NCBI RefSeq assembly: GCF_963583255.1
Contig: NC_084816.1
Span: forward strand, 11,705,100 to 11,769,099
Direction of reading: 5' to 3'
From: Pyrus communis
Taxonomy: Eukaryota; Streptophyta; Magnoliopsida; Rosales; Rosaceae
Length of the DNA stretch: 64,000 bases
In this document: positions 34,525-46,481 of the stretch, one piece after another
How the letters are laid out: each line of letters opens with the position of its first letter
Numbering within the stretch: position 1 is the first letter of the stretch
The notes under the pieces: model-generated
The model's database searches: none
What the model was told of the DNA's origin: nothing
Seen by the model: the letters and a program-made list of their open reading frames with translations, nothing else
Translations under genes and position numbers: made by a program

Positions 34525-34839
34525 TCAATCTAATTCATAAATGATATGGTTTCGGGGTTGCTCAAAATACCGATGCATAGAAGATTTTTTTTCTTTCAAA
34601 AATATAATGTCAATTAGCTTGAAGGAAAAACTCTTTACTGCAATATAAGTGCACTCGGTGTCTTAGTGTTGCCACAAACGAAAACTACTCTATGGTATAT
34701 ATAACTTCAAATAGTGCATATACTCGTTTAGGTAAGCTAAAATAAGAAATAAATTCAATCCAATTCCAATACCTGGGTCAAAATTTTTTTAATTTAAATT
34801 TATTCAAATAAAAACAATTTGTTTATAACATAAGATAAA

Positions 34840-34960
34840 AGGAATTGTTATTAGCACTCCAAAATTATCATTCTACACTCCAAACTTTCTATATTTAGAA
34901 AGAAAAATACATTTGTGAGGAGTGTAGAATGAGATTTTTGGAGTCTCAATAATACTTCCC
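34840..34960. mobile_element. 121 bp Mutator-like MITE with 9 bp TSD
   Basis: TAAGATAAA occurs at 34831-34839 and 34961-34969. The inverted ends run over about 40 bp (both contain ACTCCAAAA and CATTCTACACTCC). The paralogous CACTA copy near 57875 has a single TAAGATGAA and no insert. A nine-base duplication with long inverted repeats points to the Mutator superfamily. Confidence 0.85.
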
Positions 34961-35029
34961 TAAGATAAATAAATTACAAAAAAAGTCATTTAATATGTTT
35001 TACAAAGCAAGTCACAAATAAATTGCATT

Positions 35030-36506
35030 ATTCATCATCCGAACTATAATAACTTTCACTATCGTCACTAACATCATTTTCAGTCTCCCATTCCTCCTCC
35101 TCGATAGGTATGTCACCGTCATCCTTCGGGCCCACTACAACATCGTATTGCGGAAGATTACCGAGGTCCATTGTAATTGAATGAATCGGTATTTTGATAG
35201 AAGCCACTCCTTGTATCTAAAATGGTTCTTGGATAAGATTTGTATCTCGAAGTGTTTCCGCATCATTTTTCATTGAAGATTCTAAATGCTGGTCAGTGAC
35301 GTTGTTGACGTCGTCGTCAGTAGGTCTTGTTCTGGTATAGCATACACATTCCTTTGATCCATCTTCTAAGCAACTTTTCAGCCTCTCCTAGCTTTATGAT
35401 CATCTAGATACACAATCAGTTTTTCCATGTTTGCCCAAATGTAAGGGTCGCCATTGTACCAAGTTCTGTTATTGTTCACAGATAGTAAGCCATGATCAAT
35501 TTTAACACTTCCCTGCCTATTTGGGTTTGTATCAAACCATTGACACTTAAACATGATCACTTGGCATTGGTCTTTGTAAAGCAATTGCACGACACTTGTT
35601 AGTTTGCCATAGAAATCAATGTATGTACTTTCGCCTCCACCTGGGACATGAACCTTGCTATTTTGCGTACACAACTCGTAATCTTGTCTAGCCCCCAAAA
35701 ACTTGACACTGTTAACATGGCAACCTAAGAACAATTCAGCGCGAATCAGTCCGAACGCCAAGTTATATAACTCTTCACTATGAGTGGAGGAATTCAATGC
35801 TTTCAATTGATTCACCTAACATTATACAAAAACATACACCTATTAGTTTGAGAAAATTAAATACTTACATATTCGAGAAACCACTGTGGAAACAATTCAC
35901 GGTGTTTCTTGGCATACAAATATGATGGATGTTCTCGCTTCATCATCTCTTCATGCTCATTTGGGTATGCATTTGTCCAGTACAAACCAATGTGTTACCT
36001 CCATGTCATTTTTGGAAAATGACGCGCCTCGTATAAAATCTCGAAAGGGTCGTGTGCTTTAGGCAAAAGCAAAAAGTTTCTCCTTTCTCACACCCTCATC
36101 ATTATTGCGCTGGGGACACCTAAAAATCATTTCCACATCTTTTAAATACATTCCACAAAATGTTAGAGGCTCATATTGAACCCAAGCCTCTATAATTTAT
36201 CCTTCGGGCTTCGCCCTGTTGCGTACACTTTTTTTTCAGCTCCCCGAGAAGCTTGCCAAAATAAAACTATACAATACAAATTAGTAAGCCTCAGTTAATG
36301 ATGAATAAACAAATGATGAGGATTATATACCTTTCTCTTGGATACATCCAACGATAGTTTACAAGACTAGTAAGCAATGCCTCTTTTGGCAAGTGAATCA
36401 TCACATGGATCACACTTGTGAAGAAAGTTGGAGTAAATATCATCTCAAACTTGCCTAGGACTTGGACGATGTCATGGCGCAACTGATTAATGTCTGTCTT
36501 TCGCAA
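35030..36506 (-). pseudogene. CACTA TNP2-like transposase, C-terminal part (DUF4218 and DUF4216)
   Basis: From right to left: a DUF4218-like block (INQLRHDIVQVLGKFEMIF ... MIHLPKEALLTSLVNYRWMY) at 36506-36310, then disturbed sequence. A 145-codon open stretch at 35815-35378 has the DUF4216 hallmarks (GGGESTYIDFYGKLTSVVQL, VIMFKCQWFDT). An acidic C-terminus (DIPIEEEEWETEN, ending SYYSSDDE) stops at about 35030. The catalytic N-terminal half is absent. The right edge at about 36520 is the junction with duplicated unit 2. The same fragment with the same right edge is at 57930-59446. Confidence 0.85.
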
Positions 36507-39033
36507 CGTTCTTGATGTCAGTTGGGAAAAACATAAATAAACAACGACTATTTTGTGTGTGTGATTGTCTAAGAGAAAAATATTGTGCTTTGTGATTAAT
36601 TTTCTAGGTTGATAAGTTCATAAAAAAATGATGAAATTTAACAATGGTAGTTTAGAGACCTAAACTGAAAACATAAACAAACAACAGAACTAAATTGAAA
36701 AAAATAATCCAATCCATTGGTTGTTATGAAATGAAAATTTATCTTGTTTGATTTCGGAGAATATGTCAATCAAATAAGTTCATAAATAAAAATTTAAAAT
36801 AACACATCCAAAAATCAACTGAAGAAAAGTTAAGACAAAAATAAATTTACTGCGTAATCAAATTACTACAAAAATAAATATATAGCCTTATATAGAGGTT
36901 GAAAGGTATATTGCCCCTCATTGGAGAGATTCTTTTTAAAGAGCGAAAGATACTTCAGAACTCTAAATTGGGCTATATCCACCACTTTTTCAGCATTGTA
37001 TAAAGCCCCTCTTTGGGGATGCTCTTAAGATAAGCATATCATTTCATTCTCTTTCATCATGATCTCTTGATAAATATAAGGGCATGTTTATTTACAAAGA
37101 ATAAGAACTATTATTTTGATTCGTGAGTTTTCTGCCTTTACTAAAATGTGAGCAAGGGAATCATTTCACTCCTTAACTTTTTCCTGTGTTTATTTACATG
37201 CAAGAAATTAGAAAAGTGCAAAAAAAATTTCTTAAAACCTATAATCAAATACCTAAAAATGAGAAATCATATCGACTAAAGGGACTGGTTGATCTTACTC
37301 CCTTTCATTACTTCTCCTATGTAGAGCTAAACATCTTTAAACTATGTCTACTTTGGCGTAAATAGGAAAAAGAGGATGGGAAACTGAGTCCTTTTCTCTA
37401 AAATCAATACAGGTTACTAGGACGTGGTGTTTACATCACTTGACTTTTTTCTGTTCATTTTGGTCAAGAAGTTTTCCCCTCATACAACTCATAAAAAAAG
37501 CCTAAATTATGTGGGGCATTAAGTTGCATTGTGCGTGCTTGCTTTCGATTAAGGAACGAAATTATGGCAACTTGGAAGATGCGAGGCTTCTCTTAATCTA
37601 TGAGTTTGGTTCCAATTCATCGAAGGTGATAATACGAAGAATGACCCCTAACGTAAGGTTACAATGGTCTTTTTAAGTTTCTTCAGTAGCATGTCATCTC
37701 CACCAGATCTATGGCGGTGACATCTAGTGACCTATGTAGTAAAAGCCTTCGTTTGTAGCCACTCTTGGGCCTTTATGTATTGGCCTCCTCATTATTTTGG
37801 GTTTAGACACATTTTATGTAATTTTTTGTTTTGGGTACAAACAATAAACCATTATTCGTAATATCCATATGCACACGTGACATCCCATTTGCACAGTCTC
37901 CATATTTTGGGCAGTCTTCTACCTGCATCTGTGTAATCTTTACAAATTGTCTGTTTGGACTTTGTTGAGTTTTTTTTGGTCGAAAAAGGGGCTAAAAGCA
38001 AGAGCCCAAATAAACCTACTCAATAATAAATCTAGACGGGGGCATCTCAAGTCGATCCCCACAAATAAAACTAACTGAACAAGAAGGAGTAGTATCAAAA
38101 TAAAAATAATTACCTAATGTAAATCAAGACTATAAGTCGCTAAATTGTCCGCCACAAAATTCTTTTCTCTGTGAACTTTGTTAAGTTGCATCTGAAGACA
38201 GATGTCTTATGATCACTGGTTGTCATGTAATCACCGCCACGTCTGTCAAAATTGTTAGAATATTGCTAAGCTGTTAAGTGATTTGTTAGTTGGTTAATTA
38301 GTTACAACTTACAAGTAAGCTTCTACTGTGCTTGGTATATTAAGAATTGCTTAAAAATGTAATGTGTTAGTGATTTTCTAAGAAATACAGAAGTCTCATT
38401 TCTCTTCAAAGTTTCTCTCCAGTTCTTCGTCTTCTCAATTCTTCATTGTTCTTTGATTTTTCCTAATGCAGTTAATAGCCTCGTGTGTGCTTGCTTTTGG
38501 TTTAGGACCAAAATTATGACAACTTAGAGATTTTGAGGCTTCTCTAGATCGGCGGGTTTGGGTCCAATTCACCAGAGGTGATGATACATAATGGACTATG
38601 GTTGTGTTTGGGTGGTCTTTTTGGGTTTTCCCGTGGATGGCCTGCTTCATTAGATTCCAGGCGATGACGGTGGGCGACCTTTGTAGTATTTCTCTTAGGT
38701 CTTTGTGTGCGGTCACTTTTGGGCCTTTTTATGTAGGTCTTTATATCATTTGGGTTGATGTCCGCTTTATGTAAACACCTTAAGTTGTGACATCTCATTA
38801 GCATTCTCCACATTTTTGAGGTGGCTGGTCTACCATATTCAAAATGTTAATCCATTGTCTGTTTAGACTTTGTTGTAAAATCTCTAATTGACAAGAAAAT
38901 AAAAAAGAGGTTATATGTATGATGTATCCAAATAATTTAGGATTTTTTTTTTATTATAGGTCAACAAATAATTTAACCCTTTTCCCCAAATTACATGGGA
39001 TAACCAGCGTATGAAGTCTACGTGTCCCCCTTT

Positions 39034-39877
39034 ATGCCAGAGGATGAAGGGCTTAGATGTTATCTCCAGACTCTCCATGCATGCATATGTGTGCATTCAT
39101 CCATATCAGTTTCCTTTTTAACAAAGAAAAAAAAAATCGTCAAAGACCTGATTGCGGTAAGTTGCTGCATAGTTTCTCCAATTTTTACCAGAAACACAAA
39201 TAAGGGATTGAATATCGGTATGCAAGACCGATGGACAATTAATAACTCAGAAATACATGTTCGTGATCAGAAGGGGAGGCGTCTGCCGAGTGAAGAAGAA
39301 GAACAAATAAGAAATAAAATGAAGGATTTATGATCCAGGGAGGCATGCCACCCATTCCTGTGGAGCTACGAGGTTTGACTTTCTATGAGATTTAGGTGGA
39401 AATTACATGGTTAATGTCAAAACGTGTTGACAGATGTAGATATGTGTGTTCGCGTGTGCGTGTGCGTGTGCGTGTGTGTGTGTATACACAAAAACGTGTT
39501 TGTACTAGCTGTACGTTTTCATTTCCCACTGTTGTAGCTAGGAAACTATATACTGGACTTCGTGTGCCATTAACATGCATGGGTCATAAATCCTCCATTT
39601 GATTTCTTATTTGTTCTTCTTCACTCGGCATACGCCTCCCCTTACGAACATGGATTTCTGATTTGTAAATGGTCTGTTGGTCTTACCAACCGATCAATCC
39701 CTTATTTGTGTTTCTGGGAAAAATCTGAGAAATTGTGCAGCAACTTACTGCATGCAGGCCTTTGAAGATTTCTTTTTTCTTTGTTAACAAGGAAACTGAT
39801 ATGGATGAATACACACACATATGAACGCATGAAGAGCCCGTAGATTAAGATCTGAGCCCTCCATCCATTGGCATAAA
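39034..39877. repeat. Long inverted repeat upstream of small gene copy 3
   Basis: The left arm is about 39034-39345 and the right arm about 39571-39877, with a loop of about 225 bp. It is the counterpart of the repeat at 26036-26848. The loop contains a GT-rich microsatellite at 39442-39484 that is much shorter in unit 1. Confidence 0.8.
39442..39484. repeat. GT/GC-rich microsatellite
   Basis: TGTG and GCGTGT words expanded in the hairpin loop. Unit 1 has a shorter, different run at about 26445-26470. Confidence 0.8.
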
Positions 39878-40090
39878 GATATACACACACAGAAAAGAAA
39901 ATTATATCACAGAGAAACATCAGAAATTAAAAATGGAGAGAAAATATTTTAAGAGAGATTTCCCATATATAATGTAAATATCCAGCCCATGTATTAACTT
40001 AATATAACAAACAACCTAGTAAGAAAACTTCTTCTCATTTTCCAGGAATATGTGTGTATGATACAGGAGGAGAAATCCCCCAAGCAATCA

Positions 40091-40098
40091 CATGCATG
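40091..40098 (+). promoter_or_regulatory. RY-type motif CATGCATG upstream of small gene copy 3
   Basis: CATGCATG, the RY element known to bind B3 factors of the ABI3/FUS3 group in seeds, lies about 320 bp before the ATG. Copies 1, 2 and 4 have CATGCTTG or CATGCCTG at this place; copy 5 has the intact motif. Function is inferred only. Confidence 0.4.
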
Positions 40099-40329
40099 CG
40101 CAATCAAAACACCGTCAAAGTTGTCTTCTTAACAGCATTGCATACGCGGCATAAAAACAAATTTCAGCTCATCCGACCACTCGCATTCAGCTGGAAATAT
40201 CGAAAAAGGAATTCAAATTTCACAAATAAATTGTGTTTACTTATGCGGTCAGGTTACTCTAATTTCCTGGTAGTTCTGTGGAAACCAAACATCACGATAC
40301 GAACCCTAACGTCCCTACCGATCGGCTAC

Positions 40330-40337
40330 TATAAATA
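40330..40337 (+). promoter_or_regulatory. TATA box of small gene copy 3
   Basis: TATAAATA lies 83 bp before the ATG, identical in spacing to copy 1. Confidence 0.7.
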
Positions 40338-40412
40338 TTCCAACTTCAATGCAAAATCCACAAATTATACACCTTATCTGCTCAAATTTAATTAAGCTGA
40401 TCATTAGCAACT

Positions 40413-40664
40413 ATGTCTGACAACAAAGATCCGCCAGATGCTAAAAGTGTTATAGGAAGGTCCAAAAGGAATTCTTCCTCCTCCCAGTCATCTTTTCAGA
40501 GTGGTGGAGGGTTGTATTTGCCAAACACTCAGGGTGCTCTAGGAAGGGACAAGATGAAATCTTCGTCGTTCCAATCATCTTCTCAAAGTGGTGGAGGCCC
40601 GTATCCGCCAAATACTCTTAGCGCTCTAGGAAGGGACAAGAAGAAATCTGGGAAAAACAAGTAA
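40413..40664 (+). CDS. Small Ser/Gly/Lys-rich repeat protein, copy 3 (83 aa), unknown function
   Basis: Closest to copy 1 (seven base differences over the coding region). It starts MSDNKDPPDAKS and has the two 29-residue repeats, a third with the common LGRDKKK form, and the same basic tail, stopping at TAA instead of TGA. A conserved TATA box, an intact RY motif and a long inverted repeat lie upstream. It is paired with copy 4, 2.7 kb downstream in the same orientation, reproducing the arrangement of copies 1 and 2. I do not know its function. Confidence 0.6.
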   Translation: MSDNKDPPDAKSVIGRSKRNSSSSQSSFQSGGGLYLPNTQGALGRDKMKSSSFQSSSQSGGGPYPPNTLSALGRDKKKSGKNK

Positions 40665-41330
40665 AGAATTATATATGCAGACTGTTACATTAGGGTTGTA
40701 TATACTAATAATTGAATTATTGATTAATTTGTTGGTAACTATGGAGGTATACAAAATACAGTTGGACATAAATAAGCACAGTTGCATATTTATATTTTCA
40801 AACTTGAAAAATATTTGTCTCCATTATTTGGTACAAATATTTGTTTTCAAGGTTAGAAACATGTACGTTATAATTTCTTAAGTTCAGTGAGCATTATTGT
40901 ATTGTAAAAGAGGGTGGGTGCTGCTAAGAACAAATCCCACTAGAATGTATCAAAAGAAATGCATTAATATATTATTTGATTTTGTTCTAGATATAGTTGA
41001 TGTTTGCATAGATTTTAAGCAAGTATAAAGGGATAGAAAGCTATTTTAGTTAAACTTCACGTAAAAAGGGGAAGAAAACCATTTTAATAGCTCTCTTACC
41101 TCTTAGTGTAGATACTATCGTTTGTTCAAAAAAAAAAAAAAAAAAAAAAAAAGAAAGCTCCCTAAAACATTTATACTTCAACCATACCGCTTAATTTAGG
41201 GAGCCATAATAAATAAGAACCAATAGAAATGGAGTTTTTTTATTTAAAAAGTTATTAAAAAAATTGTAATTAAAGCTAGTTGTCTTTAAAGGAGGGGAGA
41301 GAAGAAAAATAAAACTGTGAGAGAGAGGAA

Positions 41331-41355
41331 GGGGGGTGGGGGGAGAGGGGAGGGG
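41331..41355 (+). other. G-quadruplex-prone tract
   Basis: Four G-runs of six, six, four and four bases separated by T, AGA and A. This matches a strict G4 pattern on the + strand. Unit 1 has no equally perfect equivalent. Confidence 0.65.
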
Positions 41356-41671
41356 ACAAGGGAATTATTGTGTGAATACGACATGCCAATTATGTATCAT
41401 CCTACTCAAAATTCGTTACATAATTTTTAATTTAAAAATACGAAAAATAAAATTAGAACTGAATTAGACATCATCACACTCTAAAAATTAAAAGGAAAAA
41501 ATATAACAAAAGTCACACAAACACCTCCATGTCCGACACAATTCCCAAACCATACATCCGTGGCTCTTCGACATCCTCCCTTTTTATGGATGTTTTCATC
41601 TCTTTCAATTTATTCTTCACTTCTTTTTCTGGATGATTTTCCTCTCTTTCAATTTATTGTTCACTTCATAG

Positions 41672-41712
41672 AATATATATATATATATAGATATATATAT
41701 ATATATATATAT
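41672..41712. repeat. AT microsatellite
   Basis: About 40 bp of alternating AT with one G interruption. Confidence 0.9.
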
Positions 41713-42179
41713 GTACTATGCTTGGATGAGGGTTGTTTTCCAAGTCCTAAAGGATTGAAGTCAAACTATGAAGGAATGGACCACAAAATATAACATAGAG
41801 GCAATTTGAAAAGCCCTTCATGAGCATTAAAAGGCATGTCCCGGCCGATCCAACTTCACAATTCAGAGTAGCCAAGCCTATCATATGAAGAGGATGGGAA
41901 ACCGAGTCCTCTTCTCAAAAATCAGTACGGGCTACTTGGACGTGGTGTTTACGTCACTTGACCTTTTTCAGTTCATCTTGATTCAAGAAGTTTTCTTCTC
42001 GTACAGCTCGTAAAAATTCTTAATTATATGGGGCATTAAGTTGCATTGTGTGTGCTTGCTTTCGACTAAGGACCGAAATTATTGCAACTTGGATGATGGG
42101 AGGCTTCTTTGGATCTATGAGCTTGGTTCCAATTCATTGAAGGTGATGATACGAAGAATGGTCTAAAATATCGTTAGAC

Positions 42180-42432
42180 TCGTAAATCCTCCATTTGATT
42201 TCTTACTTGTTCTTCTTCACTCGGCAAACGCCTCCCCTTCTGATCACGAACACATATTTCTGATTTGGAAATGGTCCGTCAGTCATACCCACCGATCAAT
42301 CCCTTATTTGTGTTTTTGGGAAAAATCTGTGAACTTGTGCAGCAACTTACAGCATGTAAGCCTTTGAAGATTTCTTTCCTTCTTTGTTAACAAGGAAACT
42401 GATATGGATGAACACACATATGCATGCCTGGA
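42180..42432 (-). repeat. Single arm of the upstream inverted repeat (copy 4 module)
   Basis: Counterpart of 29221-29465 in unit 1, again without an opposing arm. It is followed by a short AC microsatellite and the conserved promoter region of copy 4. Confidence 0.7.
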
Positions 42433-43018
42433 AAGCCACATATAATATTACAATTCTTTTGTGGGTTTCGATCCACTAATGTTTTTCTATATGAGTTAGC
42501 CTTTCTCTTCATTTTCTTAAGTGATTGAAGTCAACAGATATACACACACACACACAAGATATACACACACGGGGTCACAGAGAGAAAAATAAAATATCAC
42601 AGAGAAACATCAGAAATTATTAATGGAGAGAAATTTTAAGAGAAATTTCCCATATATAATGTAAATTTCCATGTATAAACTCAATTAATCTAACAAAGAA
42701 CCTTGTCAGAAACTTGTTCTCATTTTCCAGGAATATGTGTGTATGATATAGGAGGAGAAATCCCCAAAGCAATCACATGCCTGCGCAAATAAAACACCGT
42801 CAAAGATTTCTTCTTAACTGCGTTGCACACGCGGCCTAAGAACCAATTATTCTCAGCTCAGCCGACCACTCACATTCAGCTGGAAACATAGAAAAAGGAA
42901 TTCAAATTAAACAAATAAATTGTGTTTACTTATGCGGTTAGGTTACTCTAATTTCTTGGTAGTTCTGTGGAAACCAAACTGCATGATACGAACATTAACG
43001 TCCCTCCCAATCGGCAAC

Positions 43019-43026
43019 TATAAATA
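43019..43026 (+). promoter_or_regulatory. TATA box of small gene copy 4
   Basis: TATAAATA lies 94 bp before the ATG, matching copy 2 in context and spacing. Confidence 0.7.
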
Positions 43027-43112
43027 TTTCCAACTTCAATGCAAAATCCAGAACTTGATCTCCTTTATAAACATTCTGTGTACAAGTTTAATTAAGCTGA
43101 TCATTAGCAACT

Positions 43113-43394
43113 ATGTCTTCTCATTCGGATCTGCCAGATGCTCAAAGTGTTTTAGGAAGGCCCATAACGAATTCTTCGTCATCCCAGTCATCTTTCCAGA
43201 GGGCTGGAGGCTCGTATCTGCCAAACACTCAGGGTGCTCTAGGAAAGGACAATATGAAGTATTCGTTATCCCAGTCGTCTTTTCAGAATGGTGGAGGCTC
43301 CTATCTGCCAAATAATCATATTGCTTTAGGAAGGGACAAGGAAAAAACTGGGAAAAAACAAGTGAAGAATTATATGTGCAGACTGCTGCAGTAG
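43113..43394 (+). CDS. Small Ser/Gly/Lys-rich repeat protein, copy 4 (93 aa, altered C-terminus)
   Basis: Counterpart of copy 2 (MSSHSDLPDAQS). The repeats are more diverged than in other copies (QRAGGSY, ALGKDNMKYSLSQ, NNHIALGRDKEK). One extra A in the A-run after TGGG changes the frame, so the usual GKNK end is replaced by GKKQVKNYMCRLLQ, about ten residues longer and including the only cysteine in the family. It may be drifting toward a pseudogene, but no premature stop is present. Confidence 0.5.
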   Translation: MSSHSDLPDAQSVLGRPITNSSSSQSSFQRAGGSYLPNTQGALGKDNMKYSLSQSSFQNGGGSYLPNNHIALGRDKEKTGKKQVKNYMCRLLQ

Positions 43395-45522
43395 GGTTGT
43401 GTACTGTATAATTGAATTATTGATTAATTTGTTGGCAACTATGTGGTATACATAATGCAGTTGGACATAAATAAGCACAGTTGCATATTTCTTTTCAAGG
43501 TTAGAACATGTACATTGTAATTTCTTCAGTTCAATTAGCATTATTTTATTGTAAAAATGGTTGGGTGCTGCTAAGAACAAATCCCATTAGGATGTATTAA
43601 AAGAAATGCATTAATATATTATTTGATTTTGTTCTACCGTTGATGTGCATAGATTAAGTAAAAAAGGGTAGAAAGATATTTTAGTTAAATTAAGTAAAAA
43701 GGGGTGGAAAACTATTTTAATTCCTCCCTAAAATATTTATACTCCAACCATACCATTTAATTTAGGGAGTTTTTATTTTTATTTAAAAAGTTATTTAAAA
43801 AATAGTAATTAAAGGTTGTAGTCTTTAAAGGACAACGATTGTATTTTTTATTTTTTTTTTCCTCTTCCCTCTTGTTTGAACTTTCAATATTTCATCTTGT
43901 TTTTTCATCTTTATAGGGAGAGAGGAAAAAAATTTGTGAGGGGAGAGGAATGATGGAGGGTAAAAGGGAGGGGAGAGAATCCCTATCCGCCTTTAAGAGC
44001 TTAAAATTAAAATTACAACTAAATTAGACATCATTCACTTACTTAAAAATAAAAGTAAAAAAATATAACAAAAGTCACAGAAACACCTCCATCTCAAACA
44101 CAATTCCCAAACCACACATCCATGGCTCTTTGACATCCTCCCTTTATGTGGATGTTTATCATCTCTTTCAATTTATTATTCCCTTCATAAAATATATATG
44201 TGCTATGTTTGGATGAGGGTTTTCCAAGTTCCAAGGGATTGAAGTCAAACTATGAAGGAATGGACCATATAATATAAGATAAAGGCGATTTGAAAAGACC
44301 TTGATGGGCATTATAAAGGCATGTCCGCACCGATCCAACTTCAAAATTTTGAGTTGGCCAGGCCTAGCTTATAATATTGCCTATTGGGATTCTATAAATC
44401 TTGGCACTTTTCGTTGCGGAAGCATGTTTACTCATCACCATAACTATGGTGTGTTTGCTCACCATATATGCTTTAGACCTAGGATCCGTGTCGTGTTTTT
44501 CGTGTTCGTATCATTTTCGTGGCATACCCGATATCTTAATAGATCGTGTTGTGTAACGCTCATTAAAGTAAACGGGTAATATGACCTACCCGAAATAGAC
44601 CCGTTGATATTATCAGGTAATATGATCCAAACCATTACTCATTAAAGAAAACTATTCATGAGGGTTTGTATGGTTTTAAAAATTCAAATGCCGATGTACC
44701 CATCCTCAAAGCGTAGAGGATGCAATCATGAACGTTTACCTATTTTTTCACATTTTTTGCACTTGTAAATAAATTATTATAATTGTTTTAATGTATTTGG
44801 TATTTTTGAGCAAGATGTCTTTGGTATTTTTAAATTACTTGATATTTTTATTTTTAATGTGTAATTTTTTAATCTCACTCTATGCCTATAGTATACTAAA
44901 TAAATAAATAAAACCTAAATTTTTAAAATTTATATAGAATAATAATACAATAATACATATTTCATACACAATATATACATATACACTATGTCTATTGTAT
45001 TTTATAGTAAGTGTTTTTAGTAGTTTAAAAAATTAAAATCATCAAAAGAACTTTTTCCTTAACATGTCAAAATAGTTTACTCGCGTGTCACCCTCTTGTA
45101 AACCTATTAAGGACTTGTTATTAACAGGTTTTTATTGTGTGACCTGATAACGACCCAATTAGTTATCGTGTTGACCCAAAACCTGTTATTTTTGAGTCAT
45201 TTTTGTGTCATATTAACGAGTCGTATAAAAAATTGCCTGGTCTAATATGCTTACATGACCTAAAATTATGTTTTCTATTTTTCTATGCAACTCTCGTACT
45301 TGGTACTCCTCGTGGCAAAAATAATTGAGTCATGCATGAAATGATAACAAAAAATTGAGGGTTTAGTTTTTGAGTTCACTTGTAAGTTTCTATCAAAATT
45401 GTGGAGGGCGTACGTGTAAAGTTAGACAACCAGTGTTGTGGTCGATTATCTTAAACTAAAAGCCAGTGTTAAGGAAGGAAGCTTTTAAATGCTTTAAGAT
45501 AAGCTTTATCATTTAATTCTAA

Positions 45523-45546
45523 ATATATATATATATATATATATAT
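45523..45546. repeat. AT microsatellite
   Basis: A pure AT run at the junction of the SINE fragment in unit 2. Unit 1 has a T-run here instead. Confidence 0.85.
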
Positions 45547-46481
45547 TAACAAACGATATTATCTTACACTAAGGGAGAGGGAGTGGGCTTAGCCTCACAA
45601 TAGGCTAGCAATAATATAGTTCAAATTCACCTTTGTTCGTCATCTCTTGATAAATTTAAGGACATGCTTACTTACGAAGAATAAGAACTATAATCATTTT
45701 GATTCTTGAGTTTCTGTCTTTATTAAAATATGAGTAAGGAAGTCATTTCCCTCTTTAACTTTTCATGTGTTTACTTACGGAGTAGGATTCTCTCCCCTCC
45801 TATTTGCATCGCCTTCCCTCCCCACCTCTCACATATTGCTTTTTGTCTTATTGTCTCTATAAAAAAAATCAATATAAGATGTTGGTGTGGCTAAACTGTA
45901 ACCGTTCAAATAGGAGGGAAGGGAAGGGGAGAGAGATTAGGAGGGGAGATAATCCTGCTCCGTTTACTTACATGCAAGAAATTAGTAAAGTACAAATTTT
46001 TTCTTAAAATTCGTAATCAAATACCAAAAAATGAGGAATCATATCGACTAAGGGGGCGTTTGTTTGCCTTCACTAAGGGTTAGTCCAGTCCTATGTTTGT
46101 TCTTGACAGAGACTAGGTTTAATGAGACTAAGTCTCACTTGGCCTTTTTCTGTTCATCTTGATTCAAGAAGTTTTCTCCTCGTACAGCTTGTAAAATTCT
46201 AAATTATGTGAGGCATTAAGTTGCATTGTGTGTGCTTGCTTTCGATTAAGGACCGAAATTATGGCAACTTGGAAGATGAGAGGCTTCTCTGGATCTATGA
46301 GCTTGGTTCCAATTCATTGAAGGAGAGGATTATGAAGAGTGGTTTGAAATATTGTTACGGTGGTCTTTTTGGGTTTTCCAGTAGCTGGTCATCTCTAGCT
46401 AATGACCTTTTTAGTAAAAGCCTTTGTTTGTGGCCACTTTTTATTGGAATTTTTTTGGTTATTTCAAAATACAACTCCTCA

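Larger units (their letters stand above)
36525..46010. repeat. Duplicated block, unit 2
   Basis: Colinear with unit 1 from about 19065 to 32950, without Harbinger 2, and with unit 3 from 59450. It starts inside the 848 bp TTA element, truncated by the CACTA fragment, and ends near 46010 before a LINE insertion region. It carries small gene copies 3 and 4. Non-genic parts (37030-39030, 41160-42170, 43400-45520) hold no supported frame. Confidence 0.85.

Noticed and set aside
46030..46180. Possible hAT-type MITE start (GGGGGCGTTTGTTTGCC)
   Set aside because: The right end and a target duplication could not be found, so the element cannot be delimited.
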